Shown here piece after piece: positions 1 to 6,085 of a DNA stretch of 9,692 nucleotides (position 1 is its first letter; each line of letters begins with the position of its first letter). Under the pieces are notes generated by a model. The model did no database searches and was not told the DNA's origin. It was given only the letters and a program-made list of their open reading frames with translations. The translations under genes were made by a program, and so were the position numbers. The stretch is from assembly GCA_946481625.1 (NCBI GenBank), contig CAMLOZ010000090.1, positions 1 through 9,692 of the forward strand. Reading direction: 5' to 3'. Source of the DNA: an uncultured Haloferula sp. Lineage in GTDB: Bacteria > Verrucomicrobiota > Verrucomicrobiae > Verrucomicrobiales > Akkermansiaceae.

Positions 1-1544
1 AAGACGTTGGCCGTTTCGCGTCCCGTGTAGGAGACCGTGATTGGATCGCTACCGTTCGACACCAGCAGCAGGTCGATCGTCGAGCTCAGGGCTGCTGGAT
101 CGCCGCCGGGGTTTTCCGGCAGGCTGTAGGTGGCTCCGGCGGAGCGGGTCATGCGGAACTTGCCGAGGTCCGCATTGCTGCGGCCCGCATCCGTGACCTT
201 CAGGCCGAACTGCCCGTTCTGAAGCTCGACGTCATGATGATAGCCGCGGTAGCGATAGGTGCCCGCCGGCAGGCCCGCGAAGGTGAAGGTCATCGTGGTG
301 TCCGCAGTGGTCCCGTTGCCCGCGCTGCCGATGCGGGTGTCGATGCCGATCCAGTCGCGCATGAGTCGCGGGGAATCGCCGGGGTAAACCGCCGCTTGCG
401 CGTCGGAGCGTCCGATCATCTGCTTCACCGTGGCCGCGGTGGTATCCGGATAGGCGACGGTGAAGCTCACTTCCGCATTCGCGAAGGCAGGCACGGTCCA
501 TAGCTCGGTGCGGTCGGTGACGCCGTTCACTTCGTGAGTCGCCACGTAGTTGAACCAATCCGAGTGGTGGAAGACTCCCGCTTGGCCAACAGCGTTCTGG
601 GAGCTGAAATCGACCTTCAGCCCGCCGGTCGGGGAGGGGAAGGAGTTGAAGTCGAGCGGATCGGTGGAACGCGCGACCTCGACTCCATCGAGATAGAAAT
701 CGGCATCGCTATCCGGATTGTCGAGCAGCATCCCGCCGGCGAACTCGACGTCGTCGTCCACGCCATCCGCATCCGTGTCGGTCAGGAAAGGGTGCCCGTT
801 GTTCTGGTATTCCTGGAGGTTTGTGAGGTTATCGCCATCCGGATCTTCCGTGGCGTCGGCGACCTCGGGGTTGGTCCCGTTGGCCGTCTCCCATGAATCG
901 GGCAGCCCGTCGTTGTCCGTGTCGTTCTTCTGGTAACCCAAGCCATCGTACCACGAGCGGCGGTTCACGTTCAACGAGGTCGGCAAGTCGTCGATGTAAA
1001 CGAAGATCTCACCGTTGGCATCCGCCGTGGCCGTGCCCACCGTTGCCGACAGCAATACCCGTCCGGCCTCGGCGAAGATCGTCGGTGCGGTTCCGTGCAC
1101 CAGCGTGCTGGCGGCCTCCGCCGCCGTCGCGCCCAGTTCCGCCGTGGCGTCGGTGGCGGAGTAGATGGTGTTCGCGTCGGGATTCGAGGTGAAGCCCGCG
1201 CGGATGTTCCAGTCCTCGACCGCACTGCCGGGATCCCAGAAATAGATGCGGATGGTGTATTCCGTGCCTGGAGTCAGACCGCCGAGCTTGGTGCGCAGTT
1301 CGGGGGCATTCTCGGTGACGTTCTCGCCGCCGGATTCGTAGATATTGCCGCCCGATCCGAAGGTCGTGCGCTGCTCCCAGTTGTTGTCCGCGCCGGTGGT
1401 GCCGTTGAGGGGCGGGGTGAAGGTGCTGCCATCTGCCAGGGTGGTATTGCCGCCGGCACCGGATGTCGCGTCCACATAGGTGATCTGGGCGCGCAAACTC
1501 CCGGCCAGCAGCAGGGGAAATGCTGCGAGGGATCTTGGGTTCAT
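1..1544 (-). CDS. Exported TSP3-repeat protein with duplicated N-terminal domain (3' end beyond window)
   Basis: At least 514 codons are open from ATG at 1544 to the left edge, so the C-terminus is missing. Residues 1-19 are a signal peptide (hydrophobic core FPLLLAGSL, probable cut after LRA-Q). Residues 21-204 form a domain shared with the upstream neighbour (about 78% identical by hand alignment), ending NRRSWYDG. Residues about 207-302 hold Asp-rich thrombospondin type 3-like repeats (DTDNDGLPDSWE, DPDGDNLTNLQEY, DTDADGVDDDVEF), a calcium-binding type common in secreted Verrucomicrobia proteins. From about 308 on is a beta-rich module I do not recognise, with FTFAGLPAGTYRYRGYHHD near its middle. 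The protein should act outside the cytoplasmic membrane, perhaps in surface adhesion or polymer binding; no catalytic motif is visible. The start lies 18 bp after the PEP-CTERM gene's stop, so one transcript is likely. No Shine-Dalgarno is seen. Whether it also ends in PEP-CTERM cannot be known here. Confidence 0.85.
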   Translation of the reverse strand, partial: MNPRSLAAFPLLLAGSLRAQITYVDATSGAGGNTTLADGSTFTPPLNGTTGADNNWEQRTTFGSGGNIYESGGENVTENAPELRTKLGGLTPGTEYTIRIYFWDPGSAVEDWNIRAGFTSNPDANTIYSATDATAELGATAAEAASTLVHGTAPTIFAEAGRVLLSATVGTATADANGEIFVYIDDLPTSLNVNRRSWYDGLGYQKNDTDNDGLPDSWETANGTNPEVADATEDPDGDNLTNLQEYQNNGHPFLTDTDADGVDDDVEFAGGMLLDNPDSDADFYLDGVEVARSTDPLDFNSFPSPTGGLKVDFSSQNAVGQAGVFHHSDWFNYVATHEVNGVTDRTELWTVPAFANAEVSFTVAYPDTTAATVKQMIGRSDAQAAVYPGDSPRLMRDWIGIDTRIGSAGNGTTADTTMTFTFAGLPAGTYRYRGYHHDVELQNGQFGLKVTDAGRSNADLGKFRMTRSAGATYSLPENPGGDPAALSSTIDLLLVSNGSDPITVSYTGRETANV

Positions 1545-2192
1545 CGATATATTGGGGTTTTGTTAGCGCCGTCGGCGGCGCAGGAGCGCGACGATGCCGA
1601 TCAGGCCGAGGAGACAGGATCCGGGTTCGGGCACCGCCTCGTAGGAGACCCCGTCGTACCAGGTCCGCCGGTTCACGGAGGTGCCGTTCGGCAGGTCATC
1701 GAAATAGATATCGATCTCGCCGCTTCCGTTCGCGGTGGCGGTGCCGACGAGTCCCGCCAGCAGGTTGCGGCCGCCTTCCGCGAAGATCGTCGGAGCGGTG
1801 CCGTAGGTCAGCGTGCTGGCCAGCACCGCGGCGGTGGCTCCGCCGAGTTCGACTGTCGCGTCCGCGGCCGAGTAGAGCGTGTTTGCCCCCGCGTTCGAGG
1901 TGAAGCCCGCGCGGATGTTCCAGTCTTCCGTGGTGCTGCCCGGATCCCAGAAATTGATGTAGATCGTGTACTCGACCCCCGGCGTCAGTCCGCTCAAGCG
2001 GGTGCGGAGTTCCGGCGCGTTCTCGATCTGCTCGCCGCCCGACTCGTAGATGTTGCCACCCGAGCCGAAGGTCGTGCGCTGTTCCCAGTTGTTGTCGACA
2101 CCGGTGGTGCCGTTCAACGGGGGAGTAAAGGTGCTGCCATCGGCAAGTGTCGTATTGCCGCCGGCACCGGAAGTGGCATCGACATAGGTTAC
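933..2192 (-). repeat. Tandem intragenic duplication of a 552-bp domain-coding segment
   Basis: Bases 1641-2192 and 933-1484 encode the same 184-residue domain in direct orientation. My hand alignment gives about 40 differences in 184 columns, with one single-residue gap in each copy. DNA similarity is strongest at the domain's N-terminal end (1340-1480 against 2048-2190), where long stretches match almost exactly. Similarity stops at the shared WYDG tail, where one copy turns into a PEP-CTERM anchor and the other into TSP3 repeats. The signal peptides before the domain are dissimilar. This is a duplication of the domain with different flanking parts, or a whole-gene duplication followed by replacement of the 3' part. 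Confidence 0.9.
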
Positions 2193-2255
2193 GGCTGCCG
2201 GGCAATGCGCCACCGCGACAGCGGCGAGGATCGAGTTGAGGAGGGGTTTTCTCAT
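1563..2255 (-). CDS. PEP-CTERM sorting-domain exported protein, 230 aa
   Basis: ATG at 2255 opens a classic signal peptide (MRKPLLN, hydrophobic run to about residue 21). An upstream in-frame start at 2321 would add 22 polar residues in front of it, so 2255 is preferred. Residues 22-205 are a single Gly/Thr-rich, probably beta-sandwich domain of unknown function with TYVDATSGAGGNTTLADGS near its start and NRRTWYDGVSY at its end. Residues 208-230 are a textbook PEP-CTERM signal: VPEPG, a hydrophobic helix (SCLLGLIGIVALL) and a terminal R5 cluster. In this family the tail is recognised by an exosortase and cleaved for surface or exopolysaccharide-associated export. It is first in a two-gene minus-strand unit and is divergent from the ECF sigma gene across a dyad-containing control region. 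A recognisable Shine-Dalgarno is absent (AACTCC precedes ATG). The role of the main domain is unknown. Confidence 0.92.
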   Translation of the reverse strand: MRKPLLNSILAAVAVAHCPAAVTYVDATSGAGGNTTLADGSTFTPPLNGTTGVDNNWEQRTTFGSGGNIYESGGEQIENAPELRTRLSGLTPGVEYTIYINFWDPGSTTEDWNIRAGFTSNAGANTLYSAADATVELGGATAAVLASTLTYGTAPTIFAEGGRNLLAGLVGTATANGSGEIDIYFDDLPNGTSVNRRTWYDGVSYEAVPEPGSCLLGLIGIVALLRRRRR

Positions 2256-2278
2256 GGAGTTCGGAATGGTTGGGGCAG

Positions 2279-2293
2279 GGGAAGACTCTTCCC
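2279..2293. promoter_or_regulatory. 15-bp palindrome in the leader of the PEP-CTERM gene
   Basis: GGGAAGA-C-TCTTCCC is a perfect 7-bp inverted repeat around one central base, 23 bp upstream of the PEP-CTERM ATG at 2255. The position suits an operator, or an mRNA hairpin with an effectively shorter stem close to the start codon. No T tract follows on the minus strand, so a terminator is unlikely. Function is not shown by sequence alone. Confidence 0.4.
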
Positions 2294-2319
2294 GTCCCAC
2301 CCGATGACTCCCGCCGTCC

Positions 2320-2374
2320 AAACCTTAGCGGAAATTGTCGTGGAAAAAATTTCCGGTCCCGGTTGCTAAGGTTT
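2320..2374. promoter_or_regulatory. Nested inverted repeat between divergent sigma-factor and PEP-CTERM genes
   Basis: The 10-bp arms AAACCTTAGC (2320-2329) and GCTAAGGTTT (2365-2374) are perfect inverted repeats. Directly inside the left arm, GGAAATT (2330-2336) pairs with AATTTCC (2348-2354), and GGAAA-AAA-TTTCC (2342-2354) is a second palindrome centred within one base of the outer dyad. The element sits 18 bp before the sigma-factor GTG at 2393 and 64 bp before the PEP-CTERM ATG at 2255. Both strands therefore read AAACCTTAGC inward, so the arms could be two copies of a promoter element or operator half-sites controlling both transcripts. The minus-strand copy reads GGAAACCT, loosely like the ECF -35 consensus GGAAC, but I could not place a convincing -10 at the right distance. 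Confidence 0.5.
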
Positions 2375-2392
2375 CCAACTTCCGGGATCATC

Positions 2393-2938
2393 GTGAAGGT
2401 GCAGGATCCCGCCCAGACCCATGGCGAGCCCGGCGCGCTTGGCGTGCAGGGACTCTTTCTGACACACATCGACCTCGTCCGCGGCTTCATCCGCGCACTC
2501 GTCCGGGACCGCCATCTGGCCGATGACGTTTTGCAGGAGACGTTCCTCACCGTCGCGCGGAAGGCCGCCGACTTCGAGCCCGGCACCAATTTTCCCCGCT
2601 GGGCCTGCGCCGTCGCGCGGCTCAAGGTGATGGAGGCCCAGCGCCGGGAGAAGGGGAACCTGCTCTTCCTCTCGGAAGAAGCAATTGAAGCTCTCTCCGC
2701 CGCGGAGGAGATGCCGGAGCGGGACGAACGGGCCGACCTGCTTGATGGCTGCATTGCCGAACTTCCTCCCGCCATGAAACGCTCGGTGGAACTCCGCTAC
2801 GTCGGCGATCACAAGCCGGCGGAGATCGCGCGGATCATCGGCTGGTCCGCGGAAGCCGTGTATGTCACCCTTTCCCGCGCGCGGGCCCTGCTGCGGCAGT
2901 GCGTGGAACGAAAAACTCTCGAAAGCAACGGAACATGA
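2393..2938 (+). CDS. ECF sigma-70 family RNA polymerase sigma factor, 181 aa
   Basis: The protein has the two-domain ECF layout. Region 2 covers about residues 22-85 (HLADDVLQETFLTVARK is the core-binding 2.2 segment, NFPRWACAVARLKVMEAQRR the 2.3/2.4 segment). Region 4 covers about 115-172 (LDGCIAELPPAMKRSVELRY followed by the helix-turn-helix KPAEIARIIGWSAEAVYVTL and SRARALLR). It resembles the Rhodopirellula/Verrucomicrobium-type sigma subfamily. The start is taken as GTG 2393 because the only longer in-frame start (TTG 2270) would place the inverted repeat inside the gene and add unrelated residues. No in-frame ATG is near and the Shine-Dalgarno is poor. Its stop overlaps the next gene's start as ATGA, indicating translational coupling to its presumed anti-sigma partner. 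It probably redirects RNA polymerase to promoters such as those in the adjoining control region, which is inferred. Confidence 0.93.
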   Translation: MKVQDPAQTHGEPGALGVQGLFLTHIDLVRGFIRALVRDRHLADDVLQETFLTVARKAADFEPGTNFPRWACAVARLKVMEAQRREKGNLLFLSEEAIEALSAAEEMPERDERADLLDGCIAELPPAMKRSVELRYVGDHKPAEIARIIGWSAEAVYVTLSRARALLRQCVERKTLESNGT

Positions 2939-4587
2939 ATCCCGATCGCGAACATCTGGAACGGCTGCTTGACGCCTACTTCGACGGCACCCTCGACGAG
3001 AGCGCCCGCCTCGATCTGGAGCAGCTTGTGACCTCCTCCGCCGCGGCCCGCGCCCGCTTCTGGGAACGCGCGGGCTTGGAAAACTCGCTCGAATGCTGGG
3101 CGGCGAAGTCACGCGGCGAAACCATGGCGCTCCCCGCGCCCGTCTCGCGCAAACACAAGCTGAGGCGCAGCCACATTGCCGCGATCTCGGGCTGGGCCGC
3201 AGCCGCGGCGCTGGTGGCGGCATGGGCGGTTCATTCCCGGCTCGACCCCGCAGCAAAAGGCTCTCTTGCCACGGGCATCGAGACGGGTTCGCCCGTGTCG
3301 GTCTCGTCCCGTGTGGATGAGAATACGCCGGTGGCCTACCTCTCCCGGGTTAGCGGGCTGTCCGCGGGAAACCGCATGTTGGCCGGCCAATCCCTTGGCG
3401 CGGGAAAGGAAGTGGAGATCGGGGAAGGTTTGATCGAGGTGGACTTCTTCAGCGGGGCCCGGGTCGCGATCCAAGGACCGGCCCGCTTCAAACCGGAATC
3501 GGACATGCGCCTCACGGTGTCACAGGGGGCGGTGCAAGTGGACGTGCCGGATAGTGCGAAGGGCTTCGTTCTGGTCCTCCCGGATGGGACGGTGACCGAC
3601 TTCGGCACCAGTTTCGGAGTCGTGGTCAGCGAGGAGAAGACGTCCCGGCTCCAGGTGAGCCGTGGCGAGATCGAGCTGGCCGGTACCAAGGATGGAGGTG
3701 CCGCCCAGCGGATCAAGGAAGGGCAGGCCTATTCCCTCGCCCAGGACGGCATCTCGCAACCGATCGACTTCCGTCCGATGGCGGTCTCCACATCGCTTGA
3801 AGAGCGTGCCCGCGAGGACATGAAAGTCCGCCAGCTTCGCTGGGAAGATGTTTGCCGCGAAATCGCGGCGGACCCCTCGGTGCTGGTTCATTTCTGCTTC
3901 CTGCCCGATGAGGAAGGATCCCGCGAGATCCTCAACAGGGCATCGGCGCCGAATGCTCCGCGCACGGGCACCGTGATCGCCGCGGAGTGGTCCCATGGGC
4001 GCTGGGACGGGAAGCCCGCCCTGGCTTTTCATGGTCCCTCGGATCGGGTTCGGGTCGATATTCCGGGCGAATATTCCCAAGCGACCTTCCTTGCCTGGGT
4101 TCGGGTGGACGGTTTGCCCCGCCGCTACAACGGGCTGTTTCTGAGCGAGTATGGGATCGAGGGCGAGGCGCACTGGCAGATGTCGTCCCAAGGCTCCTTC
4201 TGGTTCGGCGTGCGACCGAAGGAGAAGCGGGGCACCGTGCTCTTCCACCGGGCCTTTAGCGAGCCCGTGCTTTCGCCGGCCGACTTCGGCACCTGGCGCA
4301 TGTTGGCGACGACCTACGATGCTTCAAGTAGGACGGTGATTCATTATGTCGATGCGGTGGAAGTCAGCCGCACGGTGCTGGATGCCTCCGTGCCGATCCG
4401 TTTCGGACGGGCAACCTTGGGGAATTTCTTCGATCCCGTGCCCGACGAACACGCCGATGCTCCGGGTCTCGGCGAGGAGTGGAGCTTCCGCAACTGGTGC
4501 GGGGTGATCGACGAGTTCCTGCTCTATTCCCGTCCGCTCGAAGCCCGGGAGGTCCAGAGGCTTTACGAAGCCGGTCGCGCGAATTGA
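2935..4587 (+). CDS. FecR-domain, LamG-domain membrane protein (putative anti-sigma sensor), 550 aa
   Basis: Residues 1-60 are a helical cytoplasmic part (LLDAYFDGTLDESARLDLEQ) of the kind found in PVC-group anti-sigma/FecR proteins, without an HxxxCxxC zinc motif. Residues 81-99 form one transmembrane helix rich in Ala (ISGWAAAAALVAAWAV). Residues about 165-270 are a FecR domain (GLIEVDFFSGARVAIQGPA, then DGTVTDFGTSFGV, then SRGEIEL). Residues about 316-550 are a LamG/concanavalin-like fold (ATFLAWVRVDGLP, then WCGVIDEFLLYSRPLEAREV, then LYEAG). FecR proteins carry a surface signal to an ECF sigma factor; here the ligand-binding role may be taken by the C-terminal LamG, a fold often binding carbohydrate. 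ATG 2935 lies inside the sigma gene's last codons (ATGA overlap), so the two are coupled. No TonB-dependent receptor gene is adjacent. Sigma binding by the N-terminus is inferred from context. Confidence 0.9.
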   Translation: MNPDREHLERLLDAYFDGTLDESARLDLEQLVTSSAAARARFWERAGLENSLECWAAKSRGETMALPAPVSRKHKLRRSHIAAISGWAAAAALVAAWAVHSRLDPAAKGSLATGIETGSPVSVSSRVDENTPVAYLSRVSGLSAGNRMLAGQSLGAGKEVEIGEGLIEVDFFSGARVAIQGPARFKPESDMRLTVSQGAVQVDVPDSAKGFVLVLPDGTVTDFGTSFGVVVSEEKTSRLQVSRGEIELAGTKDGGAAQRIKEGQAYSLAQDGISQPIDFRPMAVSTSLEERAREDMKVRQLRWEDVCREIAADPSVLVHFCFLPDEEGSREILNRASAPNAPRTGTVIAAEWSHGRWDGKPALAFHGPSDRVRVDIPGEYSQATFLAWVRVDGLPRRYNGLFLSEYGIEGEAHWQMSSQGSFWFGVRPKEKRGTVLFHRAFSEPVLSPADFGTWRMLATTYDASSRTVIHYVDAVEVSRTVLDASVPIRFGRATLGNFFDPVPDEHADAPGLGEEWSFRNWCGVIDEFLLYSRPLEAREVQRLYEAGRAN

Positions 4588-4594
4588 TCCGTGG

Positions 4595-4612
4595 CGGGTT
4601 AACTAAAACCCG
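4595..4612. terminator. Weak hairpin between convergent genes
   Basis: CGGGTT (4595-4600) and AACCCG (4607-4612) form a 6-bp stem around a 6-base loop that contains the uxaC stop codon, in the 15-bp gap between the convergent FecR-LamG and uxaC genes and just inside the latter. There is no T tract on either side, so it may pause polymerase from both directions but is not a standard intrinsic terminator. Confidence 0.25.
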
Positions 4613-6003
4613 AAGTAACGTTTCGCATTCCCGCTGCAGACATTTCGCACCAGCATCGCCAAGGCATCGAAGTCATCCGGTAATTCCCCGCGATCGGCCT
4701 CCGTGCCGATCAGGTTGCACAGGATCCGCCGGAAGTATTCGTGCCGCGGGAAGGAAAGGAAGGATCGCGAGTCGGTGAGCATTCCCACGAAGCGGGAGAG
4801 CAATCCTGTCGCCGAGAGAGCGTTCAGTTGCATCTCCATCCCGTCCTTCTGGTCGAGGAACCACCAGCCCGAGCCGAACTGGATCTTGCCCGGCACCGTT
4901 CCGTCCTGGAAGGCACCGGTCATCGCGGCGAAGAGGTAGTTGTCGCGCGGGTTGATGTTGTAGAGGATGACCTGCGGGAGGGCACCCTGGGAAGCGAGCG
5001 TGCCGAGATAGGTGACCAGCGAGGCTCCCTGGCGTTCGTCGCCGATGGTGTCGAAGCCGGCGTCGGGACCTAACAGGCCGAACATCCGCGGGTTCACGTT
5101 GCGGAAGGGACCGAGGTGGAGCTGTTTGGTCCAGCCCTTCGCCGCATCCTGCTGGCCGAAGAAAACCATCAGGAAGAAGCAGAACTTCTCCTTCTCTTCC
5201 AAGGTCACCGGCAGGCCGCGGCGAGCTTTGTCGAAGATGATGGAGGCGTCCGCGTCATCGCAGGGCAGGGCGGGGCAGCGGTCCAAGCCGTGGTCGGAAA
5301 GACGGCAGCCCGCGGCGTGGAAATCGTCGTGACGTTTTTGCAGCGCCTGCAGCAGGTCGGAAACGTGGTGGATGCTGGTGTCCGTGATTTCTTCCAGCTT
5401 CTCGATCCAAACGTCGAAGGCCTTCGGTTGATCGACCTGGAACGCCTTGTCCGGACGGAAGGTGGGGAGCACCCTGGTGCCGATCCCGCTGTTTGCGATG
5501 ACCTCGTGGTGGCGCAACGGGTCCGCCGGATCGTCCGTGGTGCCGACCATCTTCACCTGGAACTTGTCGAGGATGCCGTGGACGCAGAAGTCCGGTTCCG
5601 CCAGCTTCGCATTCGCCTCCTCCCAGATCTCGTCGGCGGTCTCGGGGCCGAGCAGCTTTTCGATCCCGAAGTAGCGCCGCAGCTCCATGTGGGTCCAGTG
5701 GTGGATGGGGTTCCGCAGGGTGTAGGGCACGGTCTCCGCCCACGCCTGGAACTTTTCCCGCGGTGTCGCGGCACCGGTGATGTACTCCTCGTCGATCCCA
5801 TTCGCGCGCAGCAGCCGCCATTTGTAGTGGTCCCCGCCCAGCCAGATGTCCGCCAGATTGTTCCAGCGGTGGTTGGTTGCGATTTCCGCCGGGGACAGGT
5901 GGCAGTGGTAGTCGTAAATCGGCTGATCCTTGGCCACCTCGTGGAAAAGGCGGCGTGCGGTCGGCGAATGGAGAAGGAACGATTCGTCGTCGAGATAGGC
6001 CAT
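4603..6003 (-). CDS. uxaC: Glucuronate isomerase (uronate isomerase), EC 5.3.1.12, 466 aa
   Basis: UxaC converts D-glucuronate to D-fructuronate and D-galacturonate to D-tagaturonate, the first cytoplasmic step of hexuronate breakdown. The protein is close to the usual family length (about 470) and complete. The amidohydrolase-type metal site HCH is at residues 33-35 (YDYHCHLSPAEIA). Other family signatures are RNPIHHWTHMELRRYFGI (about 97-114), VGTTDDP (153-159), SDHGLD (236-241), the GPFRNVNPRMF segment, the NINPRDN segment, FGSGWWFLDQKDGMEMQLN, and the highly conserved GMLTDSRSFLSFPRHEYFRR (407-426). ATG 6003 gives the expected N-terminus (MAYLDDESFLLHSPTARRLF). No Shine-Dalgarno is visible. 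No other hexuronate genes (uxuA, uxaB, kdgK, transporter) lie in the window; the upstream same-strand gene is an 82-bp-distant methyltransferase. A palindrome in that gap may be its operator. Confidence 0.97.
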   Translation of the reverse strand: MAYLDDESFLLHSPTARRLFHEVAKDQPIYDYHCHLSPAEIATNHRWNNLADIWLGGDHYKWRLLRANGIDEEYITGAATPREKFQAWAETVPYTLRNPIHHWTHMELRRYFGIEKLLGPETADEIWEEANAKLAEPDFCVHGILDKFQVKMVGTTDDPADPLRHHEVIANSGIGTRVLPTFRPDKAFQVDQPKAFDVWIEKLEEITDTSIHHVSDLLQALQKRHDDFHAAGCRLSDHGLDRCPALPCDDADASIIFDKARRGLPVTLEEKEKFCFFLMVFFGQQDAAKGWTKQLHLGPFRNVNPRMFGLLGPDAGFDTIGDERQGASLVTYLGTLASQGALPQVILYNINPRDNYLFAAMTGAFQDGTVPGKIQFGSGWWFLDQKDGMEMQLNALSATGLLSRFVGMLTDSRSFLSFPRHEYFRRILCNLIGTEADRGELPDDFDALAMLVRNVCSGNAKRYFGF

Positions 6004-6058
6004 GGGATTGGGGCGACGATGGCAGGATGCAGAGTTCCGGCAAGCCGATCCTTTCGGG

Positions 6059-6071
6059 GTTGTCAGACAAC
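6059..6071. promoter_or_regulatory. Palindrome upstream of uxaC, candidate GntR/FadR-type operator
   Basis: GTTGTC-A-GACAAC is a perfect 13-bp odd palindrome 55 bp upstream of the uxaC ATG, in the gap after the methyltransferase gene. Its TTGT-N3-ACAA core has the GT-N3-AC form typical of FadR-subfamily GntR operators, the family to which the hexuronate repressors UxuR and ExuR belong. The location fits a uxaC promoter, although no clear -35/-10 pair was found. No regulator gene is in the window. Confidence 0.4.
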
Positions 6072-6085
6072 TTTCCCGGCCTCGA

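Noticed and set aside
933..2192. The repeated DNA as an insertion sequence or CRISPR-like array
   Set aside because: The repeat is exactly a protein domain in frame in both copies, without terminal inverted repeats, transposase or regular short spacers.
1095..2369. Plus-strand open frame of 424 codons opposite the two exported-protein genes
   Set aside because: It is a shadow of the GC-rich minus-strand genes, has internal duplication only because the sense strand is duplicated, is arginine/glycine-rich without domains, and conflicts with clear signal peptide and PEP-CTERM evidence on the other strand.
2270..2392. N-terminal extension of the sigma factor from TTG 2270
   Set aside because: It would translate the inverted repeat, adds 41 residues not typical of ECF factors, and overlaps the divergent gene's leader.
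1696..2775. Minus-strand 359-codon frame crossing the control region
   Set aside because: It runs in another frame through the PEP-CTERM gene, the dyad and antisense to the sigma gene; composition is low-complexity Arg/Ser and nothing resembles a protein family.
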